A stretch of 64,000 nt of DNA, from contig FN649742.1 in assembly GCA_000310025.1 (NCBI GenBank), forward strand, positions 3,544,519 through 3,608,518. The letters run 5' to 3'. Within the stretch, counting starts at the first letter, position 1. Every line of letters begins with the position of its first letter. The notes beneath the pieces were generated by a model. The model worked only from the letters and a program-made list of their open reading frames with translations. It had not been told where the DNA came from and made no database searches. The DNA is from Ectocarpus siliculosus (Eukaryota; Sar; Phaeophyceae; Ectocarpales; Ectocarpaceae). The translations under genes and the position numbers were made by a program. This document shows, piece by piece, positions 23,145-36,600 of the stretch.

Positions 23145-23505
23145 ATCTGGGACCAAACCACAGGTACGTAGACCGGCTGTACGTTTACTGCACTCTACGT
23201 GCCTTCTTCTCTTGGTCGCTGACTTAGAAAACCGTCCGAAGTTTTGGGCTTGTCTCACGCGCGTCATGAATCTTTCAGGGCTGATCTCCGGTCTTCGAAA
23301 CCGACGTGCACTGTACATCGTAGATCGCTTCGTACATCGCTTCGTAGATCGCCTGTCGCAATCACGTTCTTCGTAGATCGCTGTATCATCGTAGTATCGT
23401 GGTGGACTGGATCTACCAAGCTAATATGCACATGCCTCGGCAACGAAGCCTCAGATACACCACTAGGCTTGCCCTCCCTTGTTGAAATACAGAGAGACAT
23501 ACGCC
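23145..23505. promoter_or_regulatory. Divergent intergenic region with 12-bp repeats
   Basis: This ~360-bp gap separates the CFAP36 start (23144, -) from the WD40-FN3 start (23506, +) and must hold both promoters. It contains three abutting 12-mers, CGTAGATCGCTT (23319), CGTACATCGCTT (23331) and CGTAGATCGCCT (23343), plus CGTAGATCGCTG (23372) and a weaker CGTAGTATCG (23390). No TATA-like box is convincing. A regulatory role for the repeats is inference. Confidence 0.5.
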
Positions 23506-26500
23506 ATGAGCGGTGTTGGTAATGAAGACCCCGGGGAGCGAGGCCCATCACCGGCTGGGGCGGAGGAAAAGGAAGCCGATAACACAAAGCCCGAAGAGCG
23601 TGGCGGTTGGGGTACTGGCGCGGGCCCACCAAATAGCGCGTTGGCGTACGACTCGGAGGAGGAGAGGATGAAAGCGCTTGCACCGAAGACAGATGCAGAA
23701 ATTCTCATGGAAGAGCGCAAGCTAAAAGCCCAGAAAATGTTGGCAAAGAAGCCCGGTACAACCCTCAATCCCCGAAAGGTATGTTGTACAGCGTGTGAAA
23801 ATGAACTAACTGCAAGTCTACGCCGTAGACTGTAGACTACATAGTACTGTTGCAGTGCCGTGTGCATGCTTCTGACTGAACATGATACCACGAAGCACAC
23901 TGATCTGCGTGTTGTGCCTGAGAACATGTACGGGATTTGTCACCTATGTACAATATACACACCTAGACTACACTCCAAAAATATCGTCCTCGAAATGATG
24001 AGGTTTCCAAGAGGTCAGGTGAAATCAGCAGTATTCCTGGACAACATCGTCCGTCTCTCTTCTTCTAGAAAGCTGCAGGCCACGCAATGTCCCTGACTAC
24101 AGCATGATAGTCTATACGTGTAATCTAGAGCGCAGGACGTTGGAATACCCCAGTTAGATGAACTCTACAGCTGCAACTTGACAACTCGCTCGATTGCGTC
24201 TACAAAGACTCAAATACATAGGGTGCCAAAGGCCAAAGCGTGACCGGAACCCTGTTCGTTGCCCATCCACAAAACCCACAAGTATGCTGATGTGCACAAC
24301 ATACATACGTGCCATCAAACAGAGGTACGAACAGCGACAAGAGGAGCGCTTGTACGAGAGGCAGAAGGCCGCCGCTGCAGCAGCTGCAAGTCTGGAGGTT
24401 GCCAAGGAAACCGAGGAGAACAAGCGAATGCTTTTGGAAGAACTGCGAAGCTGGGACGCATACGAGCTCAATACGAGGAATCACAATCGAATGATTGAAC
24501 AGGTGCTGCTGGTTGGTACTTTGCATCGGACATTACGCACACCTCACTATCGTGTTAGCGAAAGCCGTGTTAGTGTACCCACGCGTCAAGGCATATCCGG
24601 GATAACATTGTTGTTGTTAACAGTAGTTGCTCTATTGAGTTGCCTTGATTACATTTCTCTGAGGCCTGGGGAGGGAAATTAGTAGAGCACAACACGAACC
24701 CGCGCCAAGTCACAAAAAACACGACAACTCTCCCTCCCTTGCCCGTACCAGCTGCTGCATGTTTGGTTATATAGTTAGGTACCAGCTCCGACACAATGCT
24801 GTACGCTGCTATTACGTGTGGTACTCTATTTGACCTCCCATGTGCTACCTTCCGCACGTAAGTTCTTAGTTACACCTGGTCCAGGCGGCACGTGTCGACC
24901 GAGCACTTGCTACAAAAGCGGGGAGGCAACAGCAGGGGGCACTTTATAGCCCCCCCCACTCTATCCCCCGAAACCCGAACCAAGACATCCCAAAACGTCT
25001 CGAAGGCGGTACGATGATCGTAGATCAATCCCTACTCCCGGTTCACATTAAGGCCAGTTTGTTCGGTCTGCAACAACAACCTTTTCTTTGAAAGAGAGAA
25101 CCGCCTGCCCCCTTCATAGTCGGAGTGCAGCGTATGAATCTAAGCGACGGTACAAAGTGCGGGGGGCGCACCCCACGATCCCGCCGCCTCGTGACGTCAC
25201 TCCTTCCAACACAACGGCCAAAAGAATCGATGCCAACAACAAACAGGAGAGGGAGGATAGAGCAGCAGCTGCCAACAAGCTGAAGGAAAGCGAAGAGCGC
25301 CGCCTAGCCTGCGAGGAGGAGGGTCTCACCTTCAACCACGGGGTCGTTGTGTGCCACCGCCGGTGGCGCGCCAGCTCCGCACTTGCGACTGTCCTCCCGG
25401 CGCACCCGTGCCCGGTTCATGCCATGCGGCAGTCCTCGAACGGGCGGTGGATACTCTCAGGCGGGGACGATCTCACCGTTCGGCTGTGGGATACGGAAGC
25501 GTTCGCACGGAAGCTGTCGGACCCCAAAAACGAAAAGAGAGCAGCAAAGGCGGCCGCGCGGGCCGGAGCGGTCGCGGCAGACTTGGCTCTTGGCTGGGAA
25601 TGTGCTCGTGAGCTCGTCGGACACACTGCCGCGGTAAGGGATGTGGAGTTCAACCCTCTCTTCGGCGGGCCTCCCGAGGATCAAGAAGACGCGCAGGAGG
25701 AAGGAGAGGGCGGGCCGGGGAGCGAAGGGGCCCCAGTTCGGCTTGCATGTGTGCTAGCGTCTGCTTCGACGGATTTGACCGTGCGCATCTGGGATCTGAG
25801 CTTCAACCCCCGTGTCGCTAGGTAGGTGGGCTGGTTGGTAGGTCCGGTGGGAAGTAGAAGCTTGGACGATAAGAGGTTTTAATCATCTTGATTATTGGAT
25901 ATGTTTCGAACCGAGTAGCACCCAAATTGGGTGCATGTTGCCGGAAAGACGCCGCAGGCAACCCGTGTGGGGCTGCACTGTTTGTGACGATAGTTTATCT
26001 ACAAAAATGAAATTGGGCTAACACGTGAAACAGCATCAGACCAGGGACTATGACATTCCCCATTTGAACCATGCCGTTCGTACCACTCTGTAGAACATCT
26101 CGACTCTCCCGACCGATATTGGTATCCCTCTTGGTTCAATATGGTCGTATGGCGTAGCAAGAAACACAAGAAACACACACTCGTGCCTTCCGGTATCTCC
26201 TATAATCAGGAGACAACCGTGGGGTTCGAGGAATACTAAAGTGTTGCTTTACTTCGAAGAGAATTTTGATACAGCAAGCCTGGCTTAGGGTTCATTGAAA
26301 TCCTTCTCAAGCATGCTACCCGCCGTTGCTACCGCGATGTTGGCAAACCATGCCCACATTTCAACGCCCCGTTTGTGGTTGCACATCGCGCTGTTTGATT
26401 TATCGCGCTGTTCGATTTTCTCAAAACAGATTCGCGCTCAAGGGTCACAAGGGCGTGGTATCTGCCTGCCGGTTCGCTCCTTCGGGAGATCGTCTTGCCT

Positions 26501-29500
26501 CGTGCTCGGCCGATGGGACTATTCGGCTGTGGAACGTGCTCAACGTGAGTGTGTTCGGCGACAGCTGGGGTGGGTGGAAGTAGACGCATTCGGTTTCTGT
26601 TTAGGCTAATGCACCGCTGAGGAGACACAAACCATCCTACGCCGTATACAATGGTTCGTTCTACAGAGATTGAAATGACAGATGGCATCGACAAGCTCAA
26701 CTGCAAGAAGGAAGCTGGAAGCTATCGCAGAAGAAGTGCCATCAATAGATTGGTTTATGTCACACAGGAAGTACTCCAACGTGCGTGTACGACCCCACGG
26801 CTCTACCTGCTCGTTCAACTCCACTCCCGTGCTCTCAACCATCAACGTGTGGGTTCAACTACGGACATCAAACCAACCACCGTGTTGACAGCGTCTGTCT
26901 GTGTACTCACTTCACGTTTCAGTGGATATGCACACAATGTAAGTCGTTTTCTCCCGCTCTCATTCTTGATGTCATACCCCAGTGTTTGAATTCGGTGAAG
27001 ATACTTCATTCAGAATAAACACATGTCCCAGGCTGTTTTCGTTCACAATCAATATGATCGCAATCCGCGGTTGCCGTTAACCAGAATCCATGCCGACAAA
27101 TTCTTGGGTGCGACACGTCTATTTCATTTCATCCGGTGGCAGTTATCGAGTAGTTGGTCCCCAAACGCCAACCCCTATGAAGAAATTGGGGCGGGCCTCG
27201 TTCTCAGATCAACCAGCTAACATAGATGATGCACACCTTCTCGCAGGGTACCAACGTGTTCTGCTACGAGGGGCACACGTCTCCCGTGACGTCGGTCTGC
27301 TACTCTCCCAGCGGGCGCTACCTCGTAAGCTGCAGCGATATCGGAGAGCGCGCGATACGCGTTTGGTTCGCCGACATGCCTCTCTACGACCGAGATCCGG
27401 TTCAGTTCGGATTGCGCCTGAGGTGGACGCGATCGGGGTTGATCAAGCGAGTGAGGGCTAACACAGAATCCTCGGCAATGGGATTCTTTCTCAGCCGCCA
27501 AGAGGATCGGGAGAGCCGAGAGAGCAGCGACGAGAGCGAAGGGGAAAAGGCAAGCTCGCATGTTTTCACTTTGACTCCTTTTTCAAAGGCAGCAAGCTCC
27601 GTTAGTCACACATGCCTTAGTCGAGCTTGATAGGACTTTGAAGAGGCATGGCAATATCATATGTTTGCTCGCCTGAATCATGGGCTTATGTCGATCAGTG
27701 TTTCCATCGAAGAAAATCACGGGCTCCTTTTTCTCCACTCTCTTTCGTTCATTGTTTCCTCTCTCTCTCCGCATCAAGGCTCAGGCATCACAACTTTCGA
27801 GGGCGTTCTGACACAGCATCGAGCTGTGCCACGAACAACACTGTGACTTTTGTCGCCCGTGACGCAAGAATGTGACATGCTTGACACGTGTACACCATCT
27901 TGTTTCCGTGGCCTCTTCAACTTTTTGTGGCCATCTTGCCTACCTCTTGCAGGAGTACAGGGAACTCCTTAAAATCCCCAAGACCGTCCTGACCCAATGC
28001 GACGCCAGCCCTTGCCCGACCCAGGTAATTTTGATTGAGCTAGTTGTGATTGCTTCCCTGCTTTTATGTGCGGGTCAACAATCTCTGACACAAAAATTGG
28101 TTTCGACGGGAACGCCACCAATCTCACCGCCGGTATCCCTGCCCAATCCTTCCTCGCCATCGCCCTTACCCTGCTCCCAAAAAAGAACATCCACGACACT
28201 TCCCCTCGTTCCCAGCCCAAACTCGGAGACAACCCCCCGCCGGTTTGCCCTTTTCGCTCCTGGCAGGCGGTTTCGAACGGCTTTTCTTTGACAGTCACGA
28301 TCCTCAACGATTCCGGCAAGGACACGAGAACGGAGGAGTACTACCGGGGGTGCAAACTCGTGCTTCGCGCGCGGGCGCTCAAGAAGTTCACCGGCCTATA
28401 CGTCGCTGGCGTCTCCGCAGAAGGGCTGTGGGAAGGATTCGAGGCGAGTGAGAGGTCCATTGTTGAGTCCAAGGAAGAGAAACGTACTGCATTGCGGCGT
28501 GTGTGTCCCCTCGCGCACAGAAAGTGGCATTTTTCTCGCACACACCTTTTCACTTGTCTCCTCAAGCAAGGCTGTGTTCTGACCAAAGCCTTCATGCAAC
28601 TCTCTTCCGAGAAGGAGCATCATGCGTACCGGATGCATGACGTCTGATGGGGCCGCGTGCGATGTGTGTGAGAGTTGTTGTTCGGAAGATAATCGAACAA
28701 GAGCAACAGCTGCTACCCCTGTGTCTGTTGGGGCGGAACTCTCGGAACGTTCCTGTGTCCGAAGCAAAGCGGGGTCATCCGGTAGTAAAGGTCACATACA
28801 GACAACGATGGTGAACTCGCGCACACACGCTCCTCGCAACCTTCTGGTCACGAGGCGTAGCACACGAAACGGCCGGTCTAATGCCAAACTGAACACACCG
28901 ACGGTGGGCAGGCAAAGGGCGGATGTCGCTACGGAGCCTTCTTCCAAGACGTTCCGGAGGGGATGTCGCTCACCGCCGGCCGGTCGATCGCCGCCGGGGA
29001 AGACATTAACAACAAGGGCAAGGGGGTCAACGAGGTCGTGCTCCGGTGGAAGGCAAACAGTCGAGTCGGCGTGGGCTGGCTAACTTTCAGAGCGGGTCAG
29101 TGCCCCTCACTCCCCCCCCCCTATGACCCCCTCCCCCTCCGACCACTGTACAGGTAGACTACTCAAATAGTTTGGGGTTTGCAGTCCATACATAGATAGA
29201 ACTGCTGAGAAAACGATCCGAGTTGTGTTTGCTGTTGACGTTTTCTTTTGGTGATGTATGTCCACCCAGTGTAGTGTTTTCGCCCTCGCCGCTGCCGACC
29301 GCAACTGCACAGGAACACCCAAAATGCAGAAGGTGACATCCGTTGTTTCATCGATATTGGAGGGATCAACGCTCGTGAAACATTCAATAGCCCCCCCCCC
29401 CCGTCCACGTTATTCCGCGGTATCTGTAGCCGCACCGTACTTGCCCCGCGCCATACCAAATCATAACAATATCACAAATCAAAATGCAACAGTTTTCAGG

Positions 29501-30627
29501 TTCCCCACTATCGTCGCAAGCAAGTCTGTGTTGGGTCGAGAGACAGTGTGGGTGACTCTTCGGGAGCGGCCGCCCCCGACTCCGCCAGCGGCCATCTTCG
29601 CGGCAACCAGACTCAAGCCCAGGAAGCGTCTATTTGATACGGTGGCGCGAACGGGGGTGTTTGCCAAAGCCCTCAAGGCGGGGGACTGGGCTGAGGCGAC
29701 GATGATGCTGTCGGTCGCGGCCAAGTTGCAGTTCAGCAAAGTCAAGGCCACTGGCGCGACCGAGGGTGAGGCTGCGGGCAGGTCTGATAGTTCTATTCCT
29801 GTGGGTCATTTTCCTGAGAGCAAAACACTTCGTGCGAGTCGCGTTGGCACTTTTGTTTTTTCACGATTTCAAGAAAGCGATATGTGGTGATTGGCGTGGA
29901 GATCGTTATTAGCTAGCACCAATGACATTCACGACGTCACGATATCCTTCCGCGGCGTCTGACTGCTGACGCCTGTTCAAGGGGGCAGCGTACGCCAACA
30001 GTTGCGTTGATAGAGTACACCGTTTCACAACAATGACAAAAGATACCGTTCACCTTTGCGTCTCTGATGAACTACAATGATTGAGACGCGCGTCCTTGTC
30101 CTGGCCGTGCCTAGCACTTTTTCCAACCTCCAAGGTACACTCTCTCCCTGCAACGACGCATTGTAAAATCTCCCAACCGTGCAACGTCCCCGTCGCTACG
30201 TCACTCTAGTGGCAGACGAGATTCGGAAAGTCCTTGGCAGAAACATCGCCGTCCACAACGCCCGTTCCGTCGGCGTCGCCTGGACCAGCGTGTGCGTATC
30301 GCACGAACCCCCCGACCCTCCGCCAGAAGAGACAGAGGAGGCGGCGGCGGCGGCGGCGGCCCATTCCTCCCCCCTGCCGCCCGGCGGCAAGAAGCACCCC
30401 AACTCCAAGGCTGCTCCGGGAACCACGGCTGTTTCCGGAAAGGGAACAACTCCGGAGGTTACCTCCCCGGGCTCTCCAGGATCCGTCGGCACGGCCGCGG
30501 CCACGGTCGTCACCGGTGCCCGAGCGGGAGCGACGGGAAAAGAGAAGTCAAAGCCATCACGTGACAACGACAACAACAACCCCGATTCTGGCGAGGGACA
30601 ACCACGAGGGATAGCGTCGAAGGAAAA

Positions 30628-30671
<44 letters not shown>

Positions 30672-33600
30672 AGAAGAAAGAGCGGGGACGCAAGACGGGG
30701 CGCCTCGGCGGCGAAGATCGAGATACCGGGGAGAGCGGTGGAAGCGGGAGAGAAAAGGGACGGCCGCGGCAAAGGCAGCGGCGAGATCGGCGGCGCCCTA
30801 AATCGGCCGTAGCGTTCTCGCTGGGGAGTTCGAAGAGGGGCAGGAGAAAGGGCAAGGGCAGGGGTGGGGGTTCAGCCACTGATCCGTCGAGCTGTGACGA
30901 GGTGCGCCCTTTCGTGTACGTGTGTAGAAGCTTTGCCTTTGTGATCGTGTTGGCTACTCCCGGCGCGTTCTTCTGCTTCATGAGGTAGTGTTGCCTCTTG
31001 AGTGGACCAAATGAGGCGCATATTCTGTATTTTCTGCGGAATAAACATCAACTACGTCGCCATTAGGATGCAAGCGACAATCTGTTTTGTTGGGTGCTCG
31101 CCTCCTCTAATCGACTGGCTTCGGCGGTGTTCAATGCAGGAGACGACCGCTATTCGTGACTCCGTGGAGAAGGAGGTACGCGCCGAGCTGGCAAACTTGA
31201 ACCGCCTCAGGGCGGCAGGAGTGGCCTCCTGGAAAGAGGTGAGATAACAGATGTTCGCGTTTTCCTCCCCTGAACTTGTTTCTACGCTTGACACAAGACG
31301 TTTTCATTTACGAGATGGCAACAACTCATCGCCGTCACAAGAGTGCAACTAGAGCACGCGACAGCGGCTAAGCGTTGTCAGTCAGCGCCTCGAAGTAGAG
31401 GGCACTTATTTGTTGTTGAGGACACGTCGGGAAAGGACGGCAGAATCCTTTTCGCTCAAATCTCGCCTAATAACGAATATCTGCATCACCGAGAACCTCA
31501 TTGTGTGACCCCGGACCGGAGCTCTCCAAGGCCGCAGGGTATATTGAAAGAAATTGCTAGCAACCCGCGTAGGTGATGACGAAGAACAACAAATGAAGGG
31601 CGCGGTCAGAAAACTCAACTACTTTTTTGTGTGACCGGGAGCTATTATCGTAATTCCGCAAGGATTCCATGGGCCAATAAAATGCACGTGCGCGGGTGTT
31701 TCGCAGCGTTTCCAGCACAACAGCACGCAGAAACGACAACGGAAATAGGGGGGTATTTCCAGCAAAGTGAGCAAACTGCTTTGATATTTTTGGCCAGCGC
31801 CGTTGTTTTGAAGAGAGACCGACAGGCTGACAGAAAACATGAGCTTCAAAACCGACAACCGTGCCGATCATGCACGTCGCACGACTTTTAGGCACAACGT
31901 GAGGCCGTGATGATAACGTCTTCCTTTCGGGTTTCCGCATTGCTGACTCTCTGGTGCATAGAGCCCCTGGCACAACAACAAGCACGCCTTTCCTGTCCCC
32001 TAAGGGCCTCTGGTCTCGTCCTGTTTCCCTCAGAATAGATTCATCCTCTGCGGCACGCCAAGTGCGATGTTGTTCGATCACGGCCGACACGAAAACGTGA
32101 CCATTATCACCGCAAACATCACGACGTCGCCCTTCTTCGTCTGCCCCCCTCGTCATCCCTGCTTCTCGTCGTGGGCGAACAGCTCGGGCACGCTATGGGG
32201 CTTCTCTCTTTGGCGAAAGCGAGGAAACGAGACAAGGTCAGGGCGAAGGGACAGAGCAAGGGACTGCTTGACGCGGCAGGTATAACCGTCAAGGACCCGA
32301 AGGTGAGAGGGATCGAGGGAGCGAGAGGCAGCAGCACACCACCAGCAACAACAGTATTTCTGGTGATCCACCCAATCCAATCATCTGATCGAACTTGACG
32401 ATGCTGTTGGATTGAGTTCGCCACCTTCCTCGCACGTCTCACCGTGTCAGGGGGAGCGAGGGTTTTCCCCCTGCATAGGCGCGTGTGCTTTCTCGCATCA
32501 TGTATGGGTCTCACCAATCTGTCGTTTGTCTGCTGTCTTAGTTTTTACCCGTTCAAGCGACCTATTTTTGCGTTTTGTACAATGTTTTCTTGTCGATGAC
32601 GTGAGCTGAACCATTTTGCTTCTTGAATCCATGTGTCACGATCGTTGTGCTTCTCTTGCGCCGGGTGTGCTGTTTCGTTTCGTGTGCATGTTCAACCCCA
32701 GCTCTCAGGTTGAGTGCCTGCCAGGTTGCATTTCTATCTCGTCTTCTTGGTGGCTGGTACGCTTTTTCCAGACTCACTACGTGATACGCCGTCTATCTCA
32801 TGAACGAACGGTGTGCCATCTACATCGTTTATGGGTTGTTATGCCTCCCCACACCGCTAGCATGGCTACCCGTATTCGACATAGGTTTGTTCCGCCTCTC
32901 CCTTTCCCCGACAATCTCAGGTGGACCTGAAGGTTCTGGTATGGGACGGGTTCTTCGGGGCGGACGTCAAAGAGATGCGAATGCAACTGCCCGAGCTCTA
33001 CCCGTCGACAAGCACCCCCTACGACCAGAACGAGGACTTCGCTGCGCGGACCTTGGGAGAGGCCATCGTGAGTTTCGCTCCTATAATAATGGCCAATGCC
33101 TCGAACACCAGTGAACCCGTAACCCAACCAGCAAAAGCAGAACAACCATTCAAAGCAAAACGTGCATTGTCCTCTTTGCTTTCAATCAACAACGACAAAA
33201 CAAAGCCTCAAAGACAAGAAACATATCAATAATTTGCGCATGAGGACGTCGGGACATTCGTAATGAACCTGTCGGAAGGCTCCTATACACAAAGAGCGTG
33301 GTGTGGTGTCGCGTTTTTTTACCATCTCATCGGAGCCCAGTCCGCCACGAGCTTCCGGCACGATGGCAACAAGTTCGATGTTTCCACCGTTGCTTCTGTC
33401 CTTTCTGTGTTTGTCCCAAATCTAGGTTGGAACAACTCAGACACCCGCCCTCAGTTTTAAAATTTTCTCAAGCTGACCTTTCCCATCCGTTCTCCACTGT
33501 ATCTGCCTGTCGGTTTAGCAGCTAGTGCGAGCGAAGCAACGGCGTGTACCGCTGTCCTTAGCTGTTCACCCACCGCGAAGTCTTCCGCCATCTTCCCTCC

Positions 33601-36600
33601 CATCAACCTACTACCCCCCATACTCTCTGGCCTCCACTTGATCGCTCGTACGTGTGATATGTATGTTCTGCAAAGGCCGTCGGGGATAGAGCGGCCCCGG
33701 CGCTGATAGAAGAGATGCGCGCCGAGAAAAAGAAAAAAGTCGACCCTGCGGGTAAAATGGTGAACGCTGTGCTAGAAAGGGATCAGCAACTTCGCAGGGT
33801 TGGAACCCGAAGGTGCGCAGGAGGGGAAAAGAGAGAGAAGGAGCGGGGGGTGTTTTGACCTGCTCATGATACGATTGTCCAAAACGTTTCACAGGCCTTC
33901 TTGTCGCGTCCCACTGCATACGAGTCATGCACCTTTCCTCATTGAGCGTGGACGTAGAAGTCGGTGTAAATTACTGCGAGACATGTCTGTCTGTTGTAGC
34001 ACACAAACACACCAACAACCAACAATCAACAACGACTACAACGACAACAATAACCGCATTCTTGTGATGAACAAAAAACCAGGCGAGAAGCGATGATCAG
34101 TCCCTCGGACCTGGCCGCCTCCTTCCCCGCGCCGGACCCGCGAATGGCTCCCCTTCGCCACTACCCCGTCGACAACGGAGAAAACAAAGACACAAAGGAA
34201 GCTAATCATCAAGAAGAAGGAGACGAAGGAACAGAAAAATTGCCAGAATCGACATCGACGAGGAGCAAGGAGGCTCCGCCGCAGCTCCTACCCGAGAATG
34301 GGGGCGATGCATGGAGCGGCAAAGCAGGCGACGATGACAACAAGAACGAGGGTCCACGAGGTGGCACCGATGCCACCACAACCACCACTACAACCACAGC
34401 TGCCACGATCGTTAAGCAGGAGGAAAATCTGGATGAGGAGCAAGACCAGGGAGATCTCGAGCGCGTGCCGTTATCACCGCTGGCAGAGACTCGCGGTGAT
34501 GACACGTCTGCTGCAGCGATCACGACGAACCTTCCCCCCCTGGAACCCAGCGTCTTTCACGCAAAGCTAGAGGGGACGGCCAGCCGCGAAAAGAGGCTGA
34601 AACGAGAGAAACGTCTCGCGAAACAAGCGCCGCCGGACGATCCGCCGGGGGACGTCGACCTAGCTAGGCGTCGGGGAGGCCTAGGTGAGAATCAGTTCGT
34701 ACGGGAATAGTTCTGGAACGACCAATAATGGTGCGTATCAGCTTTGTAGAAACACTGATAGAGGCAACGCTTCGAAAAGCTGAAAAAGGAACATGCGACC
34801 GCCGTTTAGCAATGCGATAGGAGGAAGCGAAGGACTTAGGGGTGATATGTCTACCTGCGTGTATTTGGGACGATAGTGCGTATCAGGCCACGTGGTTCAT
34901 AGAGAACATCTTGCGACGAAGCTGTGTCTTTCTACTGTCCCTGCCATCCGCGACCGTAGTTTTTTGTACCATCCCTTGTTTTGTCTAATCATATCATAGC
35001 TAGCGTGTGTTCGTGGTCACGTCTCTCGTGCTTGGTAAGGCCACTACATTTTGACCTGCTGCCTCGTCTGGCGTACGCGATGCGATGGCATGCCCCCCCC
35101 TATCCCTTCTTTTAGACTCTTGCTTCCTCATGCTCCGCTCAGAGCAACCACCCACGTACAGTACCGCCTCTAGACCACTTATCGTGACACCAGCCCATCC
35201 TCTACACGCAGGGGTCCTCCCGGGAAGCGCATCTCTTGTCGAGGTTCCTGCTGTAGGAGACTGGGAGAAGGAGGTGGCACGTGAGGTAGGTGTGGATTGT
35301 GCAACGACTTGTTTCTCCGTGTGTGGCGGCGTGTGTAAGTCCTCGTGGGTGAAGAGGAGGAGCAAAAAACCAACACTGAAGAAGATCAGGAAGGAGTGTC
35401 CAGGGAACGCTGGCGGAGAACAGTGTTCCGTTGCCTTTCTTCGTTCCTGCCCTTGTATCTCTGGTGGTAATATTCAACCCTTTCTCGGAACGGTCCTTCT
35501 ACTGTTGTTATAGAACGGTGGCCTCCTACGAGAGCTGGAGACCAGGTTCGGCGGCCTTATCTGCCATCAAGACACCATCAACGTTGTGTCCTACAGCCCC
35601 GACGGCCGGCGTCTGGCCACCGCCTCCAGCGACGGGACCATCAAACTATGGGACCCGTCCTCTGGAAAGCAGGCAAAGAAAAGAAACCATATTCGAGCGT
35701 TTTTTTTCACCATGTACTCTGCAAGCACCATTTTAAGAACTCGGAGAGGTTCGTGCGTTGATGCTTCGTTTGTGGGCTTCCGCAGCGTGCACCGTTGGTT
35801 TCACACCCAATCGATTCTACTGTCACCGTGGGTTGAACCATGAGTAAATATTCTGCGCATAGCTTGTGCATACACGGTACACAAAAACGACACCGCGGTA
35901 ATTGTTATGTTGTGCTTTCATCAATGGCAGTTGGTGCTCCCAGATTTCCCCCACCGAACACGCGTGACATTTTTCTCCTTCCCTTTGCACTGGTCACACT
36001 TCTACTACTCTCTCTGCCCCCTCCCCCGAACCGGACAACGTTTTCCATTGATCCCCGCATCTCCCTTCGAACCCCGGGGAAACAGTCAACTGATACGTTA
36101 ATATGGGGTTTGACCGAATCAAATGAAGGTGCGCGTGCTGACCGGGCATCACGAGGGTTTGCCGGTGTGGGACGTGGCGTGGAGCGGTGACAGCATGTTT
36201 CTCGTGTCGTGTGCCGCCGACCGTTCGCTGGTGGTAAGTCGGCGACTCTCTTAGGGTCGGGTGTGTTCTGGGTTTCCCAGAAAAGCACTACGCTGCTGTC
36301 TGTTGTAGAATATGTCCAGGACGCGGTGGGAGCAGCGCCGGCGCCGGCGACCATATCAGGGACAAAGGAGGCGTTTGTCTTGTGCGCGTTACTGTGCGTG
36401 TCACCGGTGGCTACGAACGTATCAACTTTGAACAAAGCACATACACATGTACCCTACGATTTATATACAGTAGCCTGGTAGAAGTTTCAAAATGGCGCCG
36501 AAATGCTGTAGTCTCCGATTGATCCTGTTTTCACGACCTATGTCGTGGTTGCATATGTTTTTGTAGATCTGGAACACCGCCGCGGCGGAACCTTTCGTCC

